Shown here one piece after another: positions 27,684 to 37,290 of a stretch of 64,000 nucleotides of DNA. The notes beneath the pieces are model-generated. The model worked only from the letters and a program-made list of their open reading frames with translations, was not told where the DNA came from and did no database searches. A program made the translations under genes and the position numbers. Numbering within the stretch: position 1 is the first letter of the stretch; each line of letters starts with the position of its first letter. This DNA comes from CAIKZJ01 sp964626015 (GTDB lineage Bacteria > Bacteroidota > Ignavibacteria > Tepidaquicellales > Tepidaquicellaceae): assembly GCA_964626015.1 (NCBI GenBank), contig CAZVCC010000001.1, positions 77,369 through 141,368 of the forward strand, read 5' to 3'.

Positions 27684-27947
27684 TTATAATTTTTCGTTTA
27701 GAAAATCACCGAGAAGGTTATCGTCTGAAATAAAGATTTTTGAACAAAATTCGCCTGAAAACTTACCAGTTTTAACGCAGTTATAATGATTGTCTCTAAT
27801 AGATTTCTTATTTTTAGATTTTGCAGAAAAAGCAAAGTCATCAAGTTCGCTACCGCATTCAGTACAAAAGACACCGTTATTCTTAGGTGTTTTCTTCACA
27901 GTTCTCGAGTTTTTGGAATTCTTAGAAAGTTTCGAATTCTTTTTCAT
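27684..27947 (-). CDS. Small basic four-cysteine protein, unknown function
   Basis: An 87-residue protein with a Lys/Ser/Asn-rich start (about 1-25) and then four cysteines arranged as FCTECGSEL (C28, C31), YNC (C57) and FCSK (C68). This could be a zinc ribbon. I do not recognise a named family. The strongly basic, low-complexity N-terminus suggests nucleic-acid contact. It stands alone between tRNA-Leu/clpX and meaB. Confidence 0.55.
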   Translation of the reverse strand: MKKNSKLSKNSKNSRTVKKTPKNNGVFCTECGSELDDFAFSAKSKNKKSIRDNHYNCVKTGKFSGEFCSKIFISDDNLLGDFLNEKL

Positions 27948-28066
27948 TAAAGTTTAAAATTAAAATATTCAACTTAAGATATTTTATAAATCTGTAAGTT
28001 AATAATAAAAACAAAATTCGAAAAATAAAGTTCACGAAAAATAAGGTTTAACAAATATTAATTGTC

Positions 28067-29011
28067 TTAAAAATCAGATGTCAGTGAATTGCTGAATGAA
28101 TACGGGTCATTTCTCTTGTAATAGATATCGTCGAGTGATTCTTGAAGGAGGTTGAAGTTATTATTATTCCAGAAGGTTTTTTGAATTTTCATATTAACCA
28201 TTTCGATTATTTCGTTGGTCAGATGTTCTTTGCGTTTTATATCAAAAAGCCCGGTAGATTCAAGATGCTTTCTATGCAGAAAAATTTCTGAGAGCAGTTC
28301 TTCGGTACCTGTATTTTTTACAGCAATAGTTTTCAAAACATTAATATCCCAGTTATTATCATGAGGAGAACGAAGATGCAGAATATTTTTAATGCTTGTT
28401 ACAATTTCGTCAGCACCTTGCCTGTCAGATTTGTTAAGAACAAAAATATCTGCAATTTCCATTAAACCTGCTTTCATAGCCTGAACAGCATCTCCTGACT
28501 CGGGTACTAGCACAACAATTGTAGTATCTGCGGTATTAGCTATATCAAGTTCAGACTGACCAACACCTACTGTTTCAATAAGAATAAAATTTTTACCAGC
28601 GGCATCGAGTATTTTTGAAACATCGTTAACATTTTTGCTTAAACCCCCTAAAGACCCGCGTGTAGCCATAGAACGAATGAATACATTTTCCAGAAGAGAA
28701 GCGTCGGTCATCCGGACTCTATCACCGAGAAGTGCGCCACCCGTAAAAGGGCTTGTAGGGTCAACTGCAATTACTCCGACTTTGTTTCCTTTTTTAACGA
28801 GGCTTTTAATAAGACAGTCAGTAATTGTTGATTTACCAGCACCGGGAGGACCGGTTATTCCAATCTTATAAGCATTGCCTGTATGTTTATAAATTTCTTT
28901 TAATAATGAATGTTTATTTTTAGATTCGTTTTCAACAACAGAAATTGCTTTTGAAATGCTTCTTTTATCACCAATAATAATTTTATCAATATCTACCACC
29001 TCTGATTTCAT
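28067..29011 (-). CDS. meaB: Methylmalonyl-CoA mutase-associated GTPase MeaB
   Basis: A 314-residue G3E-family GTPase that protects and reloads B12 in methylmalonyl-CoA mutase. The P-loop GITGPPGAGKS is at 51-61, the switch region has GGALLGDRVRM and SMATRGSLGGL, DxxG-like ETVGVGQSE follows, and NKSD is the guanine-specificity motif. The mutase subunits are not present. It is the last gene of a four-gene overlapping operon and overlaps the epimerase by four bases (ATGA). Together with the carboxyltransferase at 24.4 kb it suggests propionate/methylmalonyl-CoA metabolism. Confidence 0.95.
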   Translation of the reverse strand: MKSEVVDIDKIIIGDKRSISKAISVVENESKNKHSLLKEIYKHTGNAYKIGITGPPGAGKSTITDCLIKSLVKKGNKVGVIAVDPTSPFTGGALLGDRVRMTDASLLENVFIRSMATRGSLGGLSKNVNDVSKILDAAGKNFILIETVGVGQSELDIANTADTTIVVLVPESGDAVQAMKAGLMEIADIFVLNKSDRQGADEIVTSIKNILHLRSPHDNNWDINVLKTIAVKNTGTEELLSEIFLHRKHLESTGLFDIKRKEHLTNEIIEMVNMKIQKTFWNNNNFNLLQESLDDIYYKRNDPYSFSNSLTSDF

Positions 29012-29934
29012 TTTACGTTGTATGATTTAAACCAATCGTAAGTATTTTTCAGACCATCTTCAAGATTATATGACGGCATCCAGTCTAACATACGCTTTGC
29101 TTTACTGTTATTGAGGCAACTACGTTTTTGTTCTCCTTTTACAGATTCTCTGTGAATGAACTCTGATTTTGTTTCGGTGACTTTTAGTATTAGTTTAGCA
29201 AGTAAGTTAGTACTTGTTTCAGAAGCAGTAGAAATATTAAACACATCAGACTCATAGTATCCAAGTGCTTTAAGATTAGCATCAGCAACATCTCGGACAT
29301 AAACATAATCACGTGTATTTGTACCGTCACCATTTATGAAAGACATTTTATTACTAATAATATTTTTCATAAAAACTGATACAACGCCACCTTCACCTGA
29401 ATTCCCCTGTCTATCTCCGTAAACGTTAGCGTATCTTAATATTACGTAATTAATGTTATAGTAATTTTTGAAAAAGAATAGATATTTTTCAATCGTAGTT
29501 TTTGAAATACCGTATGGCGATAAGGGTTGAATCGTATGGCTTTCCGAGGCTGGGAACTGTAACTGTTCACCGTATGCAGCTCCGCCTGAGGAAGCGAAAA
29601 TAAATTTCTTAACGTTATATTTTACTGAAAGCTGAAGGAGGTTAAGAGAGCCTTCAACATTTATTCTCAAATCTTTCACTGGATTAAAAATCGAATCTCT
29701 TAAATCAATTTGAGCTGCTTGATGATTGATGACGTCAAATTTATTTTCCTTAAAAATGTATTCAATATTATCAGAATAAATATCATTTTTATAGAATTTG
29801 CAATTATTATTTATAAACTCCCCGCTGCTGTTTGACAAATTATCGAGTATAACAACATTATGTCCTTGTTTTGAATAGATATCGCATATATTAGAACCAA
29901 TAAATCCTGCACCTCCAGTTACGAGTATGTTCAT
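29008..29934 (-). CDS. NAD-dependent nucleotide-sugar epimerase/dehydratase (UDP-glucose 4-epimerase-like)
   Basis: A 308-residue extended short-chain dehydrogenase. NAD binds at TGGAGFIG (6-13), the catalytic Ser/Thr region is FASSGGAAYGE, and Y141-x3-K145 (YGISK) is the active pair. The RYANVYGDRQGN motif is typical of UDP-glucose or UDP-glucuronate 4-epimerases. The exact sugar is undecided. It overlaps purD and meaB by four bases on either side, and the glycosyltransferase in the same operon suggests surface polysaccharide work. Confidence 0.9.
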   Translation of the reverse strand: MNILVTGGAGFIGSNICDIYSKQGHNVVILDNLSNSSGEFINNNCKFYKNDIYSDNIEYIFKENKFDVINHQAAQIDLRDSIFNPVKDLRINVEGSLNLLQLSVKYNVKKFIFASSGGAAYGEQLQFPASESHTIQPLSPYGISKTTIEKYLFFFKNYYNINYVILRYANVYGDRQGNSGEGGVVSVFMKNIISNKMSFINGDGTNTRDYVYVRDVADANLKALGYYESDVFNISTASETSTNLLAKLILKVTETKSEFIHRESVKGEQKRSCLNNSKAKRMLDWMPSYNLEDGLKNTYDWFKSYNVK

Positions 29935-31238
29935 ATTATATTTTTCGTTAATTCAGAAAACTTTTTTCCAATATCTTTCCTGTAATAAATATTATCAAAA
30001 GATATCTTCATAATGTTATTATACGACTTAGCAAGTGCATCATTGATAGATACATCGCTCAAGCATACAACTGACACAACTCTACCGCCGTTTGTTTTTA
30101 TTTTAGCATTTTCCATTATTGTACCGGAATGAAAAACTAAAGCATCACTTTCAATATTATCAAGACCGTGAATTACTTTTCCTTTTTCAAAATTATCAGG
30201 ATAGCCTTCAGATGCAGCAACGACGCATGCAGAGAATTTATCGAATATCTCAAGTTTATATTTATTGATTGTATTATCCGATGCAGAAATAAGCATTTGC
30301 AAAAAATCCGATTTTATTAATGGCAAAATGGCTTGAGTTTCTGGGTCACCGAACCTACAATTAAACTCAATAACATATGGATTATCATTAACAATCATTA
30401 ATCCGCAATAGAGGCAGCCTTTAAATGTTCTACCATCTTTGTCCAATCCAACTAATGCCGGTTCAATTATCTTACTCTTTATCTTATTGAAAATACTATC
30501 ATTGATAAGTTTATCGGCAGGGGAGTATGCGCCCATTCCGCCCGTATTTTTACCTGTATCACCCTCGCCAATTTTTTTGTGATCCTGAGCAGCAGGCAGA
30601 ACTATGTAGTCTTTCCCATCTGTAATAACGAATACAGATAATTCGAAACCAGTGAGAAATTCTTCAATAATAAAGCTTTCACCCGAGTCTCCAAAAATTT
30701 TTACTGCTGAAATATCTTTAATAAATTTTAAAGCATCACTTTTATCAAAAGCTATATAAACCCCTTTACCTGCAGCAAGTCCATCGGCTTTTATAACAGC
30801 CGGGTAGGAAATGGTATTCAGATATCTTTCAACATCTGAGTAGTTTTTTTTACCAAAAGATTTATATCTTGCGGTAGGAATGTCATACCTTTGCATAAAA
30901 TCTTTTGAATAAACTTTGCTAGTCTCGATTTCAGCGGCTGCTTTTGATGGACCGAATACTTTCGTATTTGTCTGATTGTTCAGAGAATCAGCAATACCTA
31001 AAGATAAAGGAACTTCGGGTCCAATTACTACGAGATCGATATTGTTGTCATTAACAAATTGAGTAATACTATTTATATCCACTGAATTAAGTTTTACAGG
31101 AATAGCTAATTTATCGATACCGGGATTTCCCAATGTACAATAAAGAGAGCCATTCGAGTCCTTAAAGGAGGATGAATTGTATATTTTCCATGCGATGGCA
31201 TTTTCTCTACCTCCGTTCCCAACTATTAATATTTTCAT
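29931..31238 (-). CDS. purD: Phosphoribosylamine-glycine ligase
   Basis: Catalyses the second step of purine synthesis with ATP-grasp chemistry. The start is MKILIVGNGGRENA, the ATP-grasp has GLAAGKGV, and the DPETQAILPL motif is the metal/product site. I start at ATG 31238, one base after the upstream gene's stop, instead of the TTG/ATG five codons earlier, because the family begins at MKILI. It gives 435 residues. It sits in an operon with sugar genes rather than with other pur genes. Confidence 0.96.
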   Translation of the reverse strand: MKILIVGNGGRENAIAWKIYNSSSFKDSNGSLYCTLGNPGIDKLAIPVKLNSVDINSITQFVNDNNIDLVVIGPEVPLSLGIADSLNNQTNTKVFGPSKAAAEIETSKVYSKDFMQRYDIPTARYKSFGKKNYSDVERYLNTISYPAVIKADGLAAGKGVYIAFDKSDALKFIKDISAVKIFGDSGESFIIEEFLTGFELSVFVITDGKDYIVLPAAQDHKKIGEGDTGKNTGGMGAYSPADKLINDSIFNKIKSKIIEPALVGLDKDGRTFKGCLYCGLMIVNDNPYVIEFNCRFGDPETQAILPLIKSDFLQMLISASDNTINKYKLEIFDKFSACVVAASEGYPDNFEKGKVIHGLDNIESDALVFHSGTIMENAKIKTNGGRVVSVVCLSDVSINDALAKSYNNIMKISFDNIYYRKDIGKKFSELTKNII

Positions 31239-31239
31239 T

Positions 31240-32517
31240 CTATTCAACATCAAGCAAGTAATTTAATTCCTTTGCAAGTTCTCCAGTAATATTTTTCCTA
31301 TTGTACAATCTTACCATTTCTTCGTTAGCTTCCGGCATTTCGTTCTTCAACCACAGTTTGAAATATTCGAAGATTGTGTCTGAAATCAGTTCGGGTGTTT
31401 CGTCTGGAATAAATCTGATGGCATTATATTTTTCGAGAAGTTTTTTAGTAACACCTTCGGGAATGCAAGCAATAATGTTTTTACGACTTCCAATGTATTC
31501 GCCAACTTTGCCCGGCATAGCAGCGTCTTCATTCTCGCCTCTCGATACAAGCAGGAAAAGAATGTCGGAAGAGAGGAGATATTTTACACATTCCGAGTGG
31601 TTTACATAACCCGGCAGATTCAGACTATCCTGAATGTTTAGATGTTTGGCAAGGTTAATAAGCTCTTTTGTAAAAATACCAAGAAAGAGAAACTCCACCT
31701 TTCCTCGAGTTTCGGGATATTTATCGAATAAATTCCTAATAGCATTAAAATAAAATTTTGGATTTCTTGTGTAAAAACTTCCAGAATATGTAACCCTCAT
31801 TTTATTTGTTAATGGAAGTTTTTTCCCTTTAGCTATTTCAAAATCTTCTTCATCATATCCATGAGAAAATATTTTAACATCATTGTAGTTTATATTTTCA
31901 TATCTCCTAATAATCATTTCCTTAACTCTTCTGTTAGTAGTTATTACGATGTTAGAATCTTTAATAACCTTACGTTCGAGTTTCTCATTTGCTTTTCTGT
32001 GTAACGGAGTAGGGTAGAAATTAAGTACAGGACTATCAACCCATGCATCTCTATAATCAATAACTAGTGGAATCTTATATTTCCATTTTACTTCCTGTCC
32101 GATAAGAAAATCTGTGTATGGAGGAGCAGTTGCAAATACGAGGTCAAATCCATTATATTTATCCCAAATTGAGTCAATCTTTTTAAGAGCTTTTCTTTTC
32201 CAAAAAATTTTTGTATCAGGAATAAAAAACATCTGAGCAATCCTGCTGCGTAATTTTCTGAATTTTTCTTTAGGGACCCTAGTAACGATTTTAGATAAAT
32301 TTAATTCTCCATTACCAGTTCTTTCAATTATTATTCCACTATTAATAGCTTCGTTAAGCAAGTATTCATCAACTGCGAAATATTTTTTAGGATTAATTGT
32401 GAGCACAATAGGCTGCCAGTTATAATTCAAAAGATATTTTGCAAATTTAAGAGTTCTCTGCACACCACCCATACCCATCGGGGGAAAATAATAGGAAATA
32501 ATTAATATTTTATTCAA
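31240..32517 (-). CDS. Glycosyltransferase (GT-B fold, group 4-like)
   Basis: A 425-residue glycosyltransferase. It opens with ILIISYYFPPMGMGGVQRTLKF, the acceptor-side loop of GT4-like enzymes, and has a donor-binding half with RVTYSGSFYTRNP and the PGKVGEYIGSRKNIIA region that holds the catalytic Glu. It would add sugars to an exported glycan or lipid. The gene is first in an operon with purD, an epimerase and meaB, and is divergent from the histidine kinase. Confidence 0.85.
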   Translation of the reverse strand: MNKILIISYYFPPMGMGGVQRTLKFAKYLLNYNWQPIVLTINPKKYFAVDEYLLNEAINSGIIIERTGNGELNLSKIVTRVPKEKFRKLRSRIAQMFFIPDTKIFWKRKALKKIDSIWDKYNGFDLVFATAPPYTDFLIGQEVKWKYKIPLVIDYRDAWVDSPVLNFYPTPLHRKANEKLERKVIKDSNIVITTNRRVKEMIIRRYENINYNDVKIFSHGYDEEDFEIAKGKKLPLTNKMRVTYSGSFYTRNPKFYFNAIRNLFDKYPETRGKVEFLFLGIFTKELINLAKHLNIQDSLNLPGYVNHSECVKYLLSSDILFLLVSRGENEDAAMPGKVGEYIGSRKNIIACIPEGVTKKLLEKYNAIRFIPDETPELISDTIFEYFKLWLKNEMPEANEEMVRLYNRKNITGELAKELNYLLDVE

Positions 32518-32733
32518 CGTATCTTAAAATAAGTTTGTATTTTTAATGTAATTAATTGTAAATTTACTCAAAATATTAAAAAAACTCAATTCAACTGCAT
32601 AACACAGAATTGTTTTAAAACTACCGAATAGAATTTTTAATGAATTGATTTAATTTTAAGATTACTATAATATTATAATCAAAAGAATATATTTATGTAT
32701 CGTACTTTTACAAGATGATATTCAACACACAAT

Positions 32734-33924
32734 ATGACTAAAGCAGATATATTAATAGTAGAAGATGATGAGGTAATCGCATCGTTATTTAAAACATATT
32801 TAGAAAGAAGCAATTACAATGTTATCGATGTAATTTCAGACGGAGAAAAAGCTGTCAGAATAGCATTGAACTCTAATCCTGATCTAATTCTACTTGATAT
32901 TTATTTGAAGAGCAGTATAGATGGAATTGAAGTTGCAAAACGAATAAATACTATAAAAGAAATACCAATTATATTTCTTACAGCGGATTCAAGCGATGAG
33001 ACAATTCAAAGAGCAAAAATAACACAACCACACGGATATCTGGTAAAACCAGTTGATAGTGTAGTACTTATAACTAACATTGAGCTTATACTCCAGAAAC
33101 AGTATGCGCATAATAAAGTACTATTAGAATCGCTGAAGAAAGCTTATGATGAACTTGAATCGAAGGTCAGGGAGAGGACGATTGAGTTATACAAAGCAAA
33201 TGAAAAGTTAAAGAACGAGATAGAGCAAAGAGTAAGAATAGAAAAAGAATTACGCAGAGCGGATACATTAGTGACAATCGGGAAAATGTCAGCTGTACTT
33301 GCCCATGAAATAAGAAATCCACTCAATTCGATAAAGATAAATGCTGATATTCTTATTGATAATGATTCTTTTGCGGAGAACCAAAAAAAGAGACTTAAAA
33401 TAATACACAAAGAAGTAGAGAGGTTAAACAATTTAGTAAAGGACGTTTTACTTTTTTCGCGGCAAAATGACCTGTTGTTGAGTGAATTTGTACTAGAGAA
33501 CTTTTTCGAGACAATACATTTACAGCTTAAGGCAATACTAGAAGAAAAGAAAATAGATATCGAATTTAAAACTACTAAGGTGAAAGTAAGGGGTGATATT
33601 GAGAAGCTTAAACAGGTTTTTCTTAACTTAATAATAAATGCAATAGACGCGATTTATGAAAACGGCAGAATTGAAATAAATTCTTTTACAAACAGGAAAG
33701 ACAAATTTATAATTGAAATAAAGGATAATGGCTGCGGAATTGCGGATACGAGTAAGCTTTTTGAACCCTTTTATACGACAAAAAACCTCGGAACCGGTTT
33801 AGGGCTTCCGATATCCCAGAATATACTCAGAAGACATGATGGTAATCTATACTTACTCAGCAGCAAACCTAACGAAACAATATTCAGAATTGAGTTACCA
33901 TTAAATAACATCATATTTATATAA
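32734..33924 (+). CDS. Cytosolic sensor histidine kinase with N-terminal receiver domain
   Basis: A 396-residue protein with a receiver domain (1-118; phospho-acceptor D55, conserved K105), a coiled-coil linker (about 122-178), a HisKA helix with phospho-histidine H191 in LAHEIRNPLNS, and an ATP-binding domain with NLIINAID, KDNGCGI and GTGLGLP. There is no membrane helix, so it takes its signal from another kinase through the receiver or from the cytoplasm. The stop is directly followed by the start of the sigma-54 activator, its probable target. A 12-bp palindrome containing TATAAT (32666-32677) lies upstream. Confidence 0.93.
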   Translation: MTKADILIVEDDEVIASLFKTYLERSNYNVIDVISDGEKAVRIALNSNPDLILLDIYLKSSIDGIEVAKRINTIKEIPIIFLTADSSDETIQRAKITQPHGYLVKPVDSVVLITNIELILQKQYAHNKVLLESLKKAYDELESKVRERTIELYKANEKLKNEIEQRVRIEKELRRADTLVTIGKMSAVLAHEIRNPLNSIKINADILIDNDSFAENQKKRLKIIHKEVERLNNLVKDVLLFSRQNDLLLSEFVLENFFETIHLQLKAILEEKKIDIEFKTTKVKVRGDIEKLKQVFLNLIINAIDAIYENGRIEINSFTNRKDKFIIEIKDNGCGIADTSKLFEPFYTTKNLGTGLGLPISQNILRRHDGNLYLLSSKPNETIFRIELPLNNIIFI

Positions 33925-35280
33925 ATGAAGAAAGTACTTTTAATAGATGACGAAAAAGACGCAGCGGATTCTTTGTCATCATGGTTTGAGGATAAAGGTT
34001 ACAGTATAAAAACTGCATACTCTGGTAAAGAAGGTATAGAGTATGTAATGAATTTTGACCCAGATGTAGTAGTAACGGATATAAAAATGCCAGATATGTC
34101 AGGACTTGAAGTACTTTCTGCTATTAAAGAGTATGATGAAATGATACAGGTAATTGTAATAACTGCATTTGATGATATGGACACGACGATAGAAGCGATA
34201 CAAAAAGGTGCTTACGACTATCTTGCAAAACCACTTGATATAAAAAGGCTCGAGCTTTCAGTCAGAAGAGCAATAGAAAATAGAAAGCAAAGCAAAAAGC
34301 TTGAATTACTTGAACCAGAAAACCTAACAGAAAGCGAGAACAGTTTACAGTTAATAGGAAAATCATCTGTTATGATGGAAATATTTAAAAAAATAGGAAA
34401 ATCATCTGCAAACAGAGTCACTGTGCTTATACAAGGAGAGAGCGGAACCGGAAAAGAATTAATTGCAAGAATTATTCACAAAAGCGGCATAACTAAAGAT
34501 CAACCGTTTATAGCGATTAACTGTACTGCGTTGCCTGAAAACCTACTCGAGACAGAATTATTCGGGCATGTAAAAGGTTCATTTACAGATGCGATAAGAG
34601 ATAAGCGAGGGAAATTTGAACTAGCAGGAGAGGGAACTGTTTTTTTAGATGAAATATCGGAGATGTCCTTCAAACTTCAAGCAAAGCTGCTAAGAGTTCT
34701 TCAAGAGCATGAATTCGAAAGGGTAGGCGGTGAAAATTCAATACAGCTTAAAGCGAGGATAATAGCAGCAACGAATAAAAATCTAAATAAAATGGTAAAT
34801 GAAGGAACATTTAGAGAAGACCTATTTTACAGGTTAAGTGTTTTTTCTATCACCTCGCCGCCTTTAAGAGACAGACGTAATGATATTGAATTACTCGTTA
34901 AGCATTTTATAGAAAAGATAAACACAAAGCTTCATAAAAATGTTAGAAAAATACCGAAAGAAGTCATGTATCTTTTAAAGAATCACGAGTGGAGAGGAAA
35001 CGTAAGAGAATTAGAAAATACACTAATGCAGGCGGTTGTTCTATCCAAATCTGATATGCTTGAGAAGGAAAATATACTGCTGAAGAAATACACGGGCAAT
35101 GAATTCAGTGATTTACTTGCGAGGGAAAACCTCTCTCTTGAAGAGCTTGAAAAGGAATATATAAAAAGGATACTTACTCGTACAGATTGGAATGTGAATA
35201 AAACATGCGAAGTATTGAAAGTAAGCAAAGCAACAATCTACAGGAAGATTGAGCAATACGGTTTGAAACAGGTGAAATAA
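33925..35280 (+). CDS. Sigma-54-dependent response regulator (NtrC family)
   Basis: A 451-residue activator with a receiver domain (phospho-acceptor D52), a AAA+ domain (about 142-380; Walker A GESGTGKE, Walker B TVFLDEI), and a Fis-type helix-turn-helix at the end (NVNKTCEVLKVSKATIYRKI). The sigma-54-contact loop reads GSFTDA at 218-223 instead of the usual GAFTGA. It starts at the base after the kinase stop, so the two form a pair. The target promoters are unknown; no -24/-12 promoter is evident next to it. Confidence 0.95.
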   Translation: MKKVLLIDDEKDAADSLSSWFEDKGYSIKTAYSGKEGIEYVMNFDPDVVVTDIKMPDMSGLEVLSAIKEYDEMIQVIVITAFDDMDTTIEAIQKGAYDYLAKPLDIKRLELSVRRAIENRKQSKKLELLEPENLTESENSLQLIGKSSVMMEIFKKIGKSSANRVTVLIQGESGTGKELIARIIHKSGITKDQPFIAINCTALPENLLETELFGHVKGSFTDAIRDKRGKFELAGEGTVFLDEISEMSFKLQAKLLRVLQEHEFERVGGENSIQLKARIIAATNKNLNKMVNEGTFREDLFYRLSVFSITSPPLRDRRNDIELLVKHFIEKINTKLHKNVRKIPKEVMYLLKNHEWRGNVRELENTLMQAVVLSKSDMLEKENILLKKYTGNEFSDLLARENLSLEELEKEYIKRILTRTDWNVNKTCEVLKVSKATIYRKIEQYGLKQVK

Positions 35281-37176
35281 TTAATCGTCCCTGAATTCGT
35301 TATCATTCAAGTTTGAATCTGGAATATATTTACTCCCCAAAATTATTACAGAAGCCTTACCGGATAGTTTTTCGTTAATTGTAATTGAATTAGTGTTTTC
35401 CCAAACAGAAGCACTTTTTTTGATTACAATATTTTTATTATTAACGTCTGTAATAGATATTTCAACAGGAACAGGCATCCCACCTTTATTGGAAACAACA
35501 AAACTTAGAATGAAGTCATTAGTTTGATTAAATTTAGACAGCCCTAAATCTGCAGTACCGAACTCCATAAACCATTTCTTCCAGAACCAGTTAAAGTCAG
35601 TTTTTGTAATAGTGTTAAAAAGATTGAAGAAGTCGTATGGAGTCGGGTGCTTGCCATTCCAAATTTGAATGTATTCTTTTAAGAAATTCTTAAACACTTC
35701 ATCACCTACCATATCTTTTAGAATATCGTAAACCAAAGCAGCTTTATTGTAAGCATTAAGGCGATAAGAAGGGGAGCGCAACTGATTTGATATTGACATC
35801 ATCGGAATATCATAAAACGTACCTGAGGTTCTAAGATAAGATTTAACGTTGTAGGCTCTTGAATCTATTCTATTAGTATCCCGATTAGAATCAACGGGAG
35901 CAAATTTTTCCATTAAACTCTGGAATTCCTGAGGCAGGAAGACAGCCCAACCTTCATCCATCCAAGCATACTTACGTTCATTTATACCCATATAAAAAGG
36001 GAAGAAAGTATGTGACATTTCGTGAGAAGTTAGGTAAACAGTCGATTCCCAGGTCTCAGTATCATCATCGTTAATAATCATTGGATATTCCATCCCTCCC
36101 TCGCCGTTAAAAACTGTCATTGCTGGATACGGATGTGGAACCCCGGGGTATACATTACCCATATATTCAATGAATTTTTTTGCGATATCAAACACATTAT
36201 ACTTATTGTATGCAAGAGCATTAGGTCTGAATGCAACATGAAGATTAACTATACCTGAATTAACATTCTTCATCTTCCACTTATAGTGGTCGCTCATTGC
36301 AAAAGCAAAATCCGGAACGTTTTGTGCTTTAAAAAACCAAACATTATTCCCGTTATTTTTCGTTATTTGATTTTCGGATTTGAGTAAAGAACAATCAACC
36401 TCAAAGAAATCTTCACCCTTCACTGCTGAGTTATACAGTTTAAAATAATTATCTTTTAGTATTTCCTCAGGATTTTGCAATAATCCAGTAGCCCAAACGC
36501 ACATATTAGGTCTATCTGTTGTTATTTTTACGTCGAAATTATTGAAGTCATTGTAATATTCCACCTGACCTTTATAATCAATCAAATCCCATCCGTCTAT
36601 GTCATCAAAAACTGAAACCTGAGGATACCAATGACCTAACATGTATGATGTGGAATCGTATTTTCCCATTCTTGGAAAGTTTTCCGGGATTTTAAAACTC
36701 CATTCAATAGAAATATTGCAAGAAGATTTTGACGACAAAGGCTTTTCAAATTTGACTACGAGATTTGTACCCCCACGGGAAACATTTTTTGATTTCAGGT
36801 CAACATCAATACTGTTTATGACAAGTTTAGATATTTCAATTCCGTTAGTAAAGTTTTCCTCATTTACTTCCCAATCACGTGATTTACCGGGTTTTGAGAA
36901 GTCCTGATATGTACGAAAAACGATCTTATCAAGAGAATATGGAGAATTGTTATAATAGGTTATTTTTGCTGATGCAGATAAGGTCTGAGTGTATGAATTT
37001 ATTTTTACATCAATTTCGTAATCCGTAGAATTTTGCCAATAGTTAACACCGGGAGAACCTGAGATAGACCTTGTCTGCTTTTCGATAGCATTCTCAATTT
37101 CCTTTGGAACGAAAATATTCTGTGCGTTTAGTGAAAGCGAGAAAATAGTAAGAACAAAAAGTAATATGTATTTCAT
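35281..37176 (-). CDS. Exported M1-family zinc metallopeptidase
   Basis: A 631-residue aminopeptidase-like enzyme with a signal peptide (MKYILLF to NAQ). The GGMEYP motif replaces GAMEN as in Bacteroidota M1 peptidases, and zinc binds HEMSH (H385, H389) with E408 in DEGWA. A C-terminal helical/beta domain follows. It would cleave peptides in the periplasm. I start at ATG 37176, since the 15 residues before it would spoil the signal peptide. Its stop codon directly abuts the stop of the sigma-54 activator on the other strand. Confidence 0.92.
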   Translation of the reverse strand: MKYILLFVLTIFSLSLNAQNIFVPKEIENAIEKQTRSISGSPGVNYWQNSTDYEIDVKINSYTQTLSASAKITYYNNSPYSLDKIVFRTYQDFSKPGKSRDWEVNEENFTNGIEISKLVINSIDVDLKSKNVSRGGTNLVVKFEKPLSSKSSCNISIEWSFKIPENFPRMGKYDSTSYMLGHWYPQVSVFDDIDGWDLIDYKGQVEYYNDFNNFDVKITTDRPNMCVWATGLLQNPEEILKDNYFKLYNSAVKGEDFFEVDCSLLKSENQITKNNGNNVWFFKAQNVPDFAFAMSDHYKWKMKNVNSGIVNLHVAFRPNALAYNKYNVFDIAKKFIEYMGNVYPGVPHPYPAMTVFNGEGGMEYPMIINDDDTETWESTVYLTSHEMSHTFFPFYMGINERKYAWMDEGWAVFLPQEFQSLMEKFAPVDSNRDTNRIDSRAYNVKSYLRTSGTFYDIPMMSISNQLRSPSYRLNAYNKAALVYDILKDMVGDEVFKNFLKEYIQIWNGKHPTPYDFFNLFNTITKTDFNWFWKKWFMEFGTADLGLSKFNQTNDFILSFVVSNKGGMPVPVEISITDVNNKNIVIKKSASVWENTNSITINEKLSGKASVIILGSKYIPDSNLNDNEFRDD

Positions 37177-37290
37177 TTTATTAAATTTTACTAAAATAAG
37201 AATTCTCAAATGCAGAAACAATAATCTTTATAGAATTCTTTATATAATTATAAAATTAATGAGTTTTAAATTTTATTAATTGAAACTGAC

